DNA of 24,583 nt, taken from positions 1-24,583 of the forward strand of contig CATVYG010000036.1 in assembly GCA_958348225.1 (NCBI GenBank), in the 5' to 3' direction. Below, piece by piece: positions 6,831-14,044 of this stretch. This DNA comes from an uncultured Collinsella sp. (GTDB lineage Bacteria > Actinomycetota > Coriobacteriia > Coriobacteriales > Coriobacteriaceae). The notes under the pieces are model-generated. The model was not told where the DNA came from. It did not search any database and worked only from the letters and a program-made list of their open reading frames with translations. The position numbers were made by a program, and so were the translations under genes. Within the stretch, counting starts at the first letter, position 1. Each line of letters opens with the position of its first letter.

Positions 6831-7841
6831 GTGGCAAAACAGCGCGTTACGATCGCAGACGTCGCTCGAGAGGCGGGAACCTCGACGGCAAGCGTCTCGT
6901 ATTACCTCAACGACAAACGAGAAAAGCTTAGCGAGAAGACGCAGAACAAAATCGCGCGCGTCATTAAGGAACTCGGATACGTTCCCAACGCCCAAGCGCA
7001 GACGCTCACCGGCAAGCAAACCCACGTCATTGCCATCATCATTTTGGATAACACCAACAAATGGGCGGGGCTCGTTCTCAATGGCATGGAGCAGGTCATG
7101 CTCCCCGCGGGCTACCAGACGGTCGTTTGCACGAGCAACTTTAACCCCGAGACCGAGCTCATGTACGTCGACAAGATGCTCTCGCTGGGCGTCGATGGCT
7201 TTATCATCCAGCCCACGGCAAACTTCAAAGCCGTGCATGACCGCATTAGACGCGCCGGCAAGCCGGTCGTCTTTTTCGATGCGGCCATCTATAGCCCAGG
7301 TACCAGCTGGATCAAAACCAACCTTTACGACGGCGTGTACAACGCCACACAGGCACTCCTCGACGCCGGCTACGAAGATTTCTTTTCCATTGCCGCCAAC
7401 ATGACCGAAATGCGCACCCGCATGGAGCGTTTTCAGGGGTATGCCGAGGCGCTGGCAGCGAACGGGCAGCTCTACAAAGCGATTCCCATCGATCACAACA
7501 AGCCGTCAATCAACGAGCTCACCGAATACTTTAAATTCAAGTTCAATCCCGCCAAGCGAACCCTTATCTTCGTGCAAAATCAGTGGGCACTTCCCCGTGT
7601 CTACAAGGCCCTCCAGCCAATGGCCCATCTGCTTCCGCAGCAAATCGGCCTTTTGGGACTCAACTGCGAAGACTGGACTAATCTCACCACACCGACCGTC
7701 TCCACCATCATCGAGCCCGTCGACCAAGAAGGTCGCGAAGCAGCCGAGATGCTGCTCGCCCTACTTGACGGAAGCAGCGAACCCGGCGAGCAGCGCATTC
7801 TCGAGTGCAAGCTCAACTGGCTCGACTCCACCTCGATCTAG
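6831..7841 (+). CDS. LacI-family transcriptional regulator
   Basis: This 336-residue protein has an N-terminal helix-turn-helix (VTIADVAREAGTSTASVSYYL, about 6-26) and a periplasmic-binding-protein-like sensor domain (about 60-330). That is the standard LacI/GalR layout and length. I choose a GTG start at 6831 because GGAAGGAG lies five bases before it; an upstream in-frame ATG at 6795 has no such site and adds 12 residues not expected before the helix-turn-helix. It diverges from the PTS sugar operon and is the obvious candidate to regulate it in response to the sugar or a phosphorylated product. The effector cannot be read from sequence. No terminator is visible before the nuclease gene 119 bases downstream. 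Confidence 0.93.
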   Translation: MAKQRVTIADVAREAGTSTASVSYYLNDKREKLSEKTQNKIARVIKELGYVPNAQAQTLTGKQTHVIAIIILDNTNKWAGLVLNGMEQVMLPAGYQTVVCTSNFNPETELMYVDKMLSLGVDGFIIQPTANFKAVHDRIRRAGKPVVFFDAAIYSPGTSWIKTNLYDGVYNATQALLDAGYEDFFSIAANMTEMRTRMERFQGYAEALAANGQLYKAIPIDHNKPSINELTEYFKFKFNPAKRTLIFVQNQWALPRVYKALQPMAHLLPQQIGLLGLNCEDWTNLTTPTVSTIIEPVDQEGREAAEMLLALLDGSSEPGEQRILECKLNWLDSTSI

Positions 7842-7960
7842 AACGCGGGACAAATGAATCAGTAGCGTCTATCCCAAATCTTGAGTATTTGTTCGACAGA
7901 ACGGCCCCTGCCGGCTCCTGCTAGACTGGTAGATTCCCAACCGTCCATCCAGGAGCCTCA

Positions 7961-8926
7961 ATGTCGCGCAAGCCCGCCTACAAGCAAGTACTTTCCATCG
8001 GCACCGCCGTGGTGCTCGGGTTTGCGCTGTTTACGGGATCGCTCGACGGGGCGCCCAAGCTGCTGTCGCCGCAAAGCAATGAACAGGCGGCGGCTCTGGC
8101 CGAAAAGCAAAACGAGAGTCCCAGCCGCACCGAGGACGAGGCAGGCCTGGTCGCTCGGCTCGAATCGGGAACGGCGAGCTCCGAGGACTCCGGCGATGGC
8201 TCCGAATCCGCCGCACCCGACACCGGTGATGCCGCTTCCGAGGACAGCTCCACCACCCCCATCGGCGAGGTCGAAAACCCCGACCTTAACCGCGCCCGCG
8301 GCGTATACCTCAGCAGCATTCCCGACTACGCCGGCAACCCCTACGTTGCCCTTCGCGCCGACAGCACGCACCCGCTCGGCACGCCATCATTCACACTCGA
8401 TGAATACGATCGCGCCACCGAAGAGGGCTGCTTTAAGAAATTCTCCAAGCTCGACAGCCTGGGCCGCACTCGCAAGGCGCTCGCCTGCGTGGGCCCCGAG
8501 TCACTCGGTCAAGGCAAGCGCGGCGATATCTCGCGTATCCATCCTGCCGGTTGGCACCAGCAGCGCTACGACTTTATTCCGGGCCAGAGCCTCTACAACC
8601 GCTGCCACCTTATCGCCTGGTCACTCTGCGGCGAGAACGCCAATCGCAAGAATCTCCTCACCGGCACGCGTTATCTCAACGAGACGGGTATGCTGCCGTT
8701 TGAAGAGCAGATTCTCAACTATATTCGCGATACGGGCAACCATGTGCTCTACCGCGTCACGCCCATGTATAACGAAGAGGAACTTGTCTGCCGTGGCATG
8801 CGCCTTGAGGCGCAATCGGTCGAGGACCACGGCAAGACCCTCTGCTTCCACGTATATTGCTACAACCTGCAGCCGCACGTGCAGATCGACTACGCTACCG
8901 GCCGCAACCAGGCCTCGGGAGATTAG
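7961..8926 (+). CDS. Membrane-anchored or secreted DNA/RNA non-specific endonuclease
   Basis: This 321-residue protein has a basic N-terminus and one hydrophobic segment (about 10-27), then a Ser/Glu/Asp-rich linker (about 40-110), then a nuclease domain. The domain shows YNRCHLIAWSL (212-222) followed by NRKNLLTGTRYLNETGM (about 228-244) and a glutamate-containing helix. This resembles the beta-beta-alpha-metal nucleases of the Endonuclease_NS/EndA group, with His216 as the likely general base and Asn231 as the likely metal ligand. The usual DRGH is NRCH here. The linker suggests the enzyme works outside the membrane, tethered or released after cleavage, for DNA uptake or nutrient scavenging. 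Start is at 7961 behind CAGGAG. No competence gene is nearby, so the role is uncertain. Confidence 0.85.
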   Translation: MSRKPAYKQVLSIGTAVVLGFALFTGSLDGAPKLLSPQSNEQAAALAEKQNESPSRTEDEAGLVARLESGTASSEDSGDGSESAAPDTGDAASEDSSTTPIGEVENPDLNRARGVYLSSIPDYAGNPYVALRADSTHPLGTPSFTLDEYDRATEEGCFKKFSKLDSLGRTRKALACVGPESLGQGKRGDISRIHPAGWHQQRYDFIPGQSLYNRCHLIAWSLCGENANRKNLLTGTRYLNETGMLPFEEQILNYIRDTGNHVLYRVTPMYNEEELVCRGMRLEAQSVEDHGKTLCFHVYCYNLQPHVQIDYATGRNQASGD

Positions 8927-8985
8927 GACCGACCAAGCTGCCCCAAAACCTAAAATGATCCGTTTTCCTCCGTCCCCAAGGGATC

Positions 8986-9020
8986 AAAAAGGGCCGCCCC
9001 GGTTACCCAGAGCGGCCCTT
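8986..9020 (-). terminator. Terminator of EF-G-like gene
   Basis: AAGGGCCGC (8989-8997) pairs with GCGGCCCTT (9012-9020). Read on the minus strand, it is followed by TTTTT at 8990-8986. It lies 35 bases past the stop of the EF-G-like gene, between two convergent genes. An adjoining smaller dyad TGATCC/GGATCA (8956-8961 and 8981-8986) may act for the plus-strand nuclease gene. Confidence 0.75.
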
Positions 9021-9054
9021 GCATCGGCACGCATGTTGCAGGCAACGCCACACG

Positions 9055-11130
9055 CTACTTGGCGCGACCCTCCTCATAGCGCTCGACCAGCTTGGCCTGA
9101 ACGTCATAGGGAACCTGCTCATAGCCAGCGGGCTTCATGGTAAAGTCGCCCGTGCCGCGCGTGATAGAGCGCAGGCGCGTCGAATAATCCGTCAGCTCGG
9201 CCAGCGGCGCCTGGGCGATGACCACGGTGTCGCCGCGCTCATCGGTCTCCATGCCCGTCACGCGGCCGCGCGATGCCGAGATGTCGCCCATCACAGCGCC
9301 GGCGTAGCTCTCGGGAATAGTCACCGTAATTTCCTCGATGGGCTCTAGCACCACCGGGTCGGCATCGGCGCACGCCTTGCGCAGGCCGATGCGAGCCGCC
9401 GCGCGGAACGCCATCTCGTTGGAGTCGACGCTGTGATACGAGCCGTCGTACACAGCCACGCGAATGCCCGTAAGCGGGTAGCCGGCAATAATACCGTCCT
9501 TCATAGTCTCCTGAACGCCCTTGTCCACGGCGGGGATCAGCGAGCGCGGGATGCGGCCACCCACGACCTCGTCCACAAACTCATAGCCATCGCTCGTGCC
9601 GTCGGGCCCAATGAGTGGCTCAACGCGCAGCCAGCAGTCGCCATACTGACCGGCACCGCCAGTCTGCTTCTTGTGGCGGCCCTGGGCACTCGCCGTGCGG
9701 CGGATGGTCTCGCGATACGGAATGCGGATCGGCACGCTCTTGGCCACGACCTTGGTGCGATCCTCCAGACGGTTGAGCAGCACCGAAACCTGCGCCTCAC
9801 CCACGGCGGAGATAATGGTCTGGCCGGTCTCCTCGTCGCGGTCGATGCTCATGGTCGGATCAGCCTTGCAGGCCTTCTCGATAAACGTGTAGAGCTTCTC
9901 TTCGTCGCCGCGGTTCTCGGCCTCGATGGCAATGCGGTACTGCGAGTTGGGGAACTTAAACGCCGCGGCCTCGACCTTACCGGTAATCGAGAGCGTGTCG
10001 CCCGTCTCGGCAGCCAGCTTGGGCGCCACGATGATGTCGCCGGCATAGGCATGGCCAACCTCGGTCATATCGCGGCCGCACATCACATACAGGTGAGCCA
10101 GACGGTCGCCCTTGCGGGTACGCGCGTTGATCAGCTCAAGACCCGGCTCAAGCGTACCCGTCAGCACCTTGATAAAGCTGATGCGACCCTGCTGCGGATC
10201 GGCCAACGTCTTAAACACAAACGCCACCGGACGGTCATCGTCGCTCGAGATTTTGAGCGAATCACCGTCGATGAGCGGCATCTCGCCGTAGTCGGTCGGC
10301 GCCGGGAAGTACGTCGCGATGTCGTCCATCAGCGAGTTGACGCCCTGCTCTTTAATGCAATCGCCCGCAAAGACCGGCACAAAGATGCGCTCGGCGATCG
10401 CCTTCGACAGCAGGCCTTCAAGCTCCTCCTGCGTCAGCGTCTCCTCGCCTTCCAGGTACTTCATCATCAGCTCGTCGTCAGCCTCGGCCACCAGCTCGCA
10501 CAGATGGTCGTGAGCCTCCTCGGCCTGGGCACGATACTCCTCGGGAATCTCCGACTCAACGGCTTCGGTGCCGTTGCAATGGCGCGCCTTCATGCGCACC
10601 AGGTCGATAATGCCGTTAAAGTCCTCGCCCTCGCCCCAGGGAAGGGTCACGGCGCCCAAACGCGTACCAAAACGCTCCTGCAGCAGGTCCATCGTGGTCG
10701 TAAAGCTGGCCTCGGAACGCGACAGGCGGTTCACGAACACCGCACGCGCCAGACGCAGGTCCTCCGCCGCATACCAAAGCTTAACGGTCGTAGGCTGCGG
10801 ACCGGCCTCGGCGTCGACCACAAACAGAGCCGTCTCGCAAACGCTCATAGCGGCAAAGGCGTCACCGATAAAATCGGGGTAGCACGGGGCATCGAGCACG
10901 TTGATGCGGGCGCCCTTCCAGTCGATCGGCGCGATGGTCGTCGAGATGGAGAATGAACGCTTGACCTCTTCAGGGTCATAGTCGAGCGTGGGCTTGGTGC
11001 CGTCGTGGCCGCCCAGGCGGGCGGTCTTGCCGGAAAGGTGGAGCATGGCCTCGGCGAGTGAAGTCTTGCCCACCCCGCCTTGGCCTACGAGCACCACGTT
11101 CCTTACATTGCCGGTCTTGGGAGCACCCAT
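9055..11130 (-). CDS. EF-G-like translation GTPase (EF-G2/FusA2-type)
   Basis: This 691-residue protein has the full EF-G domain layout: a GTPase domain, a domain II near 310-390, and EF-G domains III-V to the end. The P-loop is intact (GQGGVGKT, 16-23). The other G motifs are unusual. The G3 motif, normally DTPGH, is DAPCY (80-84), so the invariant Gly is Cys and the catalytic His is Tyr. The G4 motif, normally NKxD, is NRLS (134-137). This fits the paralogous EF-G-like group known as EF-G2, not the essential EF-G. The start at 11130 (MGAPKTGN) has an excellent AAGGAGGT site. A longer frame from 11241 is not supported. The gene stands alone with its own terminator. A role in ribosome rescue, stress or storage is possible but not shown. 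Confidence 0.85.
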   Translation of the reverse strand: MGAPKTGNVRNVVLVGQGGVGKTSLAEAMLHLSGKTARLGGHDGTKPTLDYDPEEVKRSFSISTTIAPIDWKGARINVLDAPCYPDFIGDAFAAMSVCETALFVVDAEAGPQPTTVKLWYAAEDLRLARAVFVNRLSRSEASFTTTMDLLQERFGTRLGAVTLPWGEGEDFNGIIDLVRMKARHCNGTEAVESEIPEEYRAQAEEAHDHLCELVAEADDELMMKYLEGEETLTQEELEGLLSKAIAERIFVPVFAGDCIKEQGVNSLMDDIATYFPAPTDYGEMPLIDGDSLKISSDDDRPVAFVFKTLADPQQGRISFIKVLTGTLEPGLELINARTRKGDRLAHLYVMCGRDMTEVGHAYAGDIIVAPKLAAETGDTLSITGKVEAAAFKFPNSQYRIAIEAENRGDEEKLYTFIEKACKADPTMSIDRDEETGQTIISAVGEAQVSVLLNRLEDRTKVVAKSVPIRIPYRETIRRTASAQGRHKKQTGGAGQYGDCWLRVEPLIGPDGTSDGYEFVDEVVGGRIPRSLIPAVDKGVQETMKDGIIAGYPLTGIRVAVYDGSYHSVDSNEMAFRAAARIGLRKACADADPVVLEPIEEITVTIPESYAGAVMGDISASRGRVTGMETDERGDTVVIAQAPLAELTDYSTRLRSITRGTGDFTMKPAGYEQVPYDVQAKLVERYEEGRAK

Positions 11131-11365
11131 GATGACCTCCTTGCAGGGCCGCGCGCAATGCGCGACGCCAACGGGGAGAGTTCGCGGTCGATGCCGTCCC
11201 GGGAGCAGCATGGTCGGCAGCCGAGCCGACTCACCCTCCAAATGTCCTATGCCACCACCCTACCCTTGCAGCCGCCTGTCCATGCAGACCTTTCGGCACG
11301 CGTATGGATACAGGCGGCGAGAGGAGGGGGCGAGCTTGCAAGGCGATTATTGAACCCCGCGGATG
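11131..11365. other. Intergenic region upstream of EF-G-like gene
   Basis: Apart from the AAGGAGGT ribosome site at its left edge I see no confident promoter hexamers, RNA gene or open frame of its own here. It separates the EF-G-like gene from the terminator of the ABC transporter operon and presumably holds the EF-G-like gene's promoter. Confidence 0.4.
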
Positions 11366-11403
11366 CAAAAAACCGCCGCAGATGATAAGACCTGCGGCGG
11401 TTT
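11366..11403 (-). terminator. Terminator of amino acid ABC transporter operon
   Basis: AAACCGCCGCAG (11370-11381) pairs perfectly with CTGCGGCGGTTT (11392-11403), a 12-bp stem with a 10-base loop. Read on the minus strand it ends in a run of T residues (11372-11366). It lies 34 bases past the ATPase gene stop. Confidence 0.88.
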
Positions 11404-11436
11404 CACCTCAATAAACAGTTGAGCAAATAGCTGAGC

Positions 11437-12201
11437 CTACCCCTCGATACGGCTCAAGAACTCACGGGTGCGCTGCTCGCGCGGATGGTCGATGACCTGC
11501 TCGGCAGGACCCTCCTCGACAATACGACCGCCATCCATAAAGACCACGCGGTCGGCAACATCGCGCGCAAACTGCATTGCGTGGGTCACGATCACCATCG
11601 TCATATTCTGCGCGGCAAGGTCTTTAATGACACGCAGCACCTCGGCCGTCAGCTCGGGATCGAGCGCCGAGGTCGGCTCGTCAAAGAATAAGATTTCCGG
11701 ATCGAGCGCTAGGGCGCGGGCAATACTCACGCGCTGCTGCTGACCGCCCGAAAGCTCACACGGCACCTTGTTCTCGTTGCCCGTCAGCCCCATTTGCGCA
11801 ATCAGCTCGTGAGCGCGGGCTTCCGCCTGCTCGCGCGGACGCTTAAGCACACGAATCGGCGCATCGATGATGTTTTTCATCACGGTATAGTGCGGGAACA
11901 GATTGTAGTTCTGAAACACCAGGCCAAACCGCGAGCGCGCTTGCTTGGGCACATCGCCCTTCGCATAGACCGCGCCCGAACCCGCATCCGTCGCAACGGC
12001 AAGGTCTCCAAACGAGAGCGAGCCTCCGTCGAGTGTCTCGAGCAGCGTGGCACACCGCAGCAGCGTGGACTTGCCGCCACCCGAAGGTCCGATAATCGCC
12101 ACGACCTCGCCACGCTTCACCTCAAGCGAGATATCCTTGAGCACCTCATTGCCGCCAAACGCCTTACGCGCGTTCGATATATTCATTACCGAATTAATCA
12201 T
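11437..12201 (-). CDS. Polar amino acid ABC transporter, ATP-binding protein
   Basis: This 254-residue ATPase powers uptake by the adjacent permease and binding protein. It has Walker A GPSGGGKST (38-46), the Q-loop Gln95, signature LSGGQQQR (148-155), Walker B ILFFDEP (168-174) and the switch His205. The closest pattern is the GlnQ/HisP class. The start codon at 12201 lies inside the last codons of the permease gene (8-base overlap), so translation is probably coupled. An internal ATG five codons later has no ribosome site. It is the last gene of a three-gene operon and is followed by a strong terminator. The transported amino acid is not evident. Confidence 0.95.
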   Translation of the reverse strand: MINSVMNISNARKAFGGNEVLKDISLEVKRGEVVAIIGPSGGGKSTLLRCATLLETLDGGSLSFGDLAVATDAGSGAVYAKGDVPKQARSRFGLVFQNYNLFPHYTVMKNIIDAPIRVLKRPREQAEARAHELIAQMGLTGNENKVPCELSGGQQQRVSIARALALDPEILFFDEPTSALDPELTAEVLRVIKDLAAQNMTMVIVTHAMQFARDVADRVVFMDGGRIVEEGPAEQVIDHPREQRTREFLSRIEG

Positions 12202-12847
12202 GGTAGTAATCCAGTTTTTTCTCGGCAGCGCCCAGCAGCATCTCGACGACGAAGTTAAAGACCCAGTAGATCAGCGCCGCGATTGCAAACGGCACCATGC
12301 TCACCTGCGAGGCGACCAGCGCCTTGGCCGTCGAGAACATCTCACCCACGCCAATGGCAAACGCCAGCGACGTGTCCTTGACCAGTGTGATGATCTCGTT
12401 GCCCATCGCCGGCAGAATACGCTTGGCGACCTGCGGCATCACGATATACAGAAACGTTTGCATGCGCGAGTAGCCCAGCACCTCGGCGGCCTCATATTGA
12501 CCGCGCGGAATGGACTGCAGGCCCGATCGATAGATCTCGGCAAAATAGCCGGCGTAGTTGATGATGAACGCCACGACGCACGCCGTCCACTTGGAATCGG
12601 GCGTGAGCGAAATGCCAAACACGTAGTACGGGGCAAAGTAGATGGCAAACATCTGCAGCATGAGCGGCGTACCGCGCATGACCGAAATGTAGATGCGCGC
12701 AATCCAGCGAAGCGGCGCGATTTTGCTCATGCGCATAAACGCCACGGGGATTCCCAGCGGAATCGACCCCAGCAGCGTCAGCACAAACAACTGCAAACTG
12801 ACCAAGAATCCCTGGCCAAGCATCTGCATCATGACCTGAATAGACAT
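12194..12847 (-). CDS. Polar amino acid ABC transporter, permease
   Basis: This 217-residue membrane protein is the channel subunit of the transporter. It has about five hydrophobic segments and the EAA loop (EIYRSGLQSIPRGQYEAAEV, about 109-128), which docks on the ATPase. It belongs to the HisM/GlnP group. I start it at the ATG at 12847, which shares one base with the TAA stop of the binding-protein gene (TAATG). An alternative TTG at 12862 lies within that gene. Only one permease gene is present, so it probably works as a homodimer. Confidence 0.94.
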   Translation of the reverse strand: MSIQVMMQMLGQGFLVSLQLFVLTLLGSIPLGIPVAFMRMSKIAPLRWIARIYISVMRGTPLMLQMFAIYFAPYYVFGISLTPDSKWTACVVAFIINYAGYFAEIYRSGLQSIPRGQYEAAEVLGYSRMQTFLYIVMPQVAKRILPAMGNEIITLVKDTSLAFAIGVGEMFSTAKALVASQVSMVPFAIAALIYWVFNFVVEMLLGAAEKKLDYYHD

Positions 12848-13707
12848 TACTTGAGCACCCAATTATCGAAAGATAGACCATAGCTTGAATACTTGTCGCA
12901 CAGGTCCTTGACTGTGCCGTCCTCGTAGAGCGCCTTGAGCGACTCGGTCACGGCGTCGGCCGACTTGGTGTCGCCCTTCTTAAAGCCGACGGCGTAGTGC
13001 TCGCTGGACAGCGGCTCATCAAGCTGCGTATAAGCATCAGGCTTGGCGGCAAGCTGATACTGGGCAATCGAAAGGTCGCAAGCCACGGCATCGACCGCGC
13101 CGCTCTCGAGCTGCATAAACGCCGTGTTGTACTCACCGATGGTGTCGAGCGTGGCAAACGTCGCCGCCAGATCCTTCTGGTCACCCTCAAGCACATCCTG
13201 CGCAGCGGAATCGGTCTGGGTAATCACGGTCTTGCCGGCAAGATCGTCCCAGCTCTTGATGCCTGCATCCTTCTTTACCACCAGCACCTGCTCGTTGAGC
13301 ATGTACGGCTCGGAGAACGTGTAGTCGTCCTCGCGGCCCTCCATGGTAAAGCCGTTCCAGATGCAGTTGATGGCGCCGGAGTTGAGCAGCGTGTCCTTGG
13401 CATCCCAATCGATGGCCTCGTAATCGACTTCCCAGCCCTGCTTATCGGCAACGGCCTTGGCAAGGTCGAGGTCAAAGCCCGTGTACTCACCGTCATCGCC
13501 CACAAAGCCGTACGGAGGATAGGACTTATCAAAGCCCACCACGAGCTTCTTGGACTCCGCAGCGCCCTTCACATCCTTGGCTGCGGCAGAACCGGCAGCG
13601 GAGCCCTTGCCGGCACCACCGCCGCAACCGACAAGACCAAGGCCAAGCACCGTGGCGAGCGAGCCGGCTAGACCAACAAACTGACGACGAGACATATCGG
13701 TATTCAT
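12847..13707 (-). CDS. Polar amino acid ABC transporter, substrate-binding lipoprotein
   Basis: This 286-residue protein captures the amino acid outside the cell and delivers it to the permease. The N-terminus has SRRQF and a hydrophobic stretch ending in LVGC, a lipobox with Cys28 as the lipidated residue. The paired arginines leave Tat export open. A Gly/Ala/Ser-rich linker (29-50) precedes a family 3 solute-binding domain starting at KLVVGFDKSYPPYGF and containing GFDLDLAKAVA. It is the first gene of the operon, with AAGGGGG before its ATG. A plausible promoter and a near-palindrome (13727-13742) lie upstream. The ligand cannot be assigned from sequence. Confidence 0.94.
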   Translation of the reverse strand: MNTDMSRRQFVGLAGSLATVLGLGLVGCGGGAGKGSAAGSAAAKDVKGAAESKKLVVGFDKSYPPYGFVGDDGEYTGFDLDLAKAVADKQGWEVDYEAIDWDAKDTLLNSGAINCIWNGFTMEGREDDYTFSEPYMLNEQVLVVKKDAGIKSWDDLAGKTVITQTDSAAQDVLEGDQKDLAATFATLDTIGEYNTAFMQLESGAVDAVACDLSIAQYQLAAKPDAYTQLDEPLSSEHYAVGFKKGDTKSADAVTESLKALYEDGTVKDLCDKYSSYGLSFDNWVLK

Positions 13708-14044
13708 GGTATCCCCCTTGATGGTACTTTAGTTAAGTAAAGTGAATCGTGTAACGTTCAGCATCATACACTTTAGCGTGATAGAGCACAAGGCGAGTTT
13801 GCCCGCCGCGTGAGGGGTGTGGGGGTTAAGTTTCCTGCTCTACAGTCCTGCTCACGACGGAGGCCACATTAAGTGGCCTCCTGTTCGTGCGGAACTCGCG
13901 ATTAACTTAACCCCCACACCCCTCACGCGGCGGGCAACCGTCGTTGGGCTTATCACCGACACGATTAAACCGCTTGTATATCGTCTGCTGGCTTGGCACG
14001 GTACAATACTTGCAGCTTTAATTCATGAATTAGTGGAGTTATTG
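13708..14044. promoter_or_regulatory. Divergent intergenic region upstream of binding protein and rlmD
   Basis: These 337 bases hold no convincing gene. For the leftward ABC operon there is a TATGAT at 13763-13768 (minus strand) with only a weak -35 17 bases upstream, and a 16-bp near-palindrome CTTTAGTTAAGTAAAG (13727-13742, one mismatched pair) between promoter and gene, placed like an operator. For the rightward rlmD gene a TACAAT lies at 14002-14007, 37 bases before the ATG, followed by the 12-bp palindrome AATTCATGAATT (14020-14031). The centre is filled by the long inverted repeat at 13799-13937. Confidence 0.5.
13799..13937. repeat. Perfect 34-bp inverted repeat with nested hairpin
   Basis: Bases 13799-13832 are the exact reverse complement of 13904-13937. 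The 71-base middle contains a second hairpin: GGAGGCCAC (13859-13867) with GTGGCCTCC (13873-13881), and two copies of CCTGCTC (13834 and 13847). The arms are GC-rich with a run of five G/C. No transposase is encoded inside, so this could be a small non-autonomous element, a REP-type structure, or a regulatory stem between the divergent genes. Confidence 0.9.

Noticed and set aside
9433..10956. Plus-strand open frame opposite the EF-G-like gene
   Set aside because: It lies wholly within a gene with strong family evidence and a strong ribosome site. Composition is typical of an antisense shadow.
13817..14044. N-terminal extension of the rRNA methyltransferase
   Set aside because: The frame is open, but it runs through the inverted repeat and lacks conserved sequence; GTGGAG before 14045 supports the shorter form.
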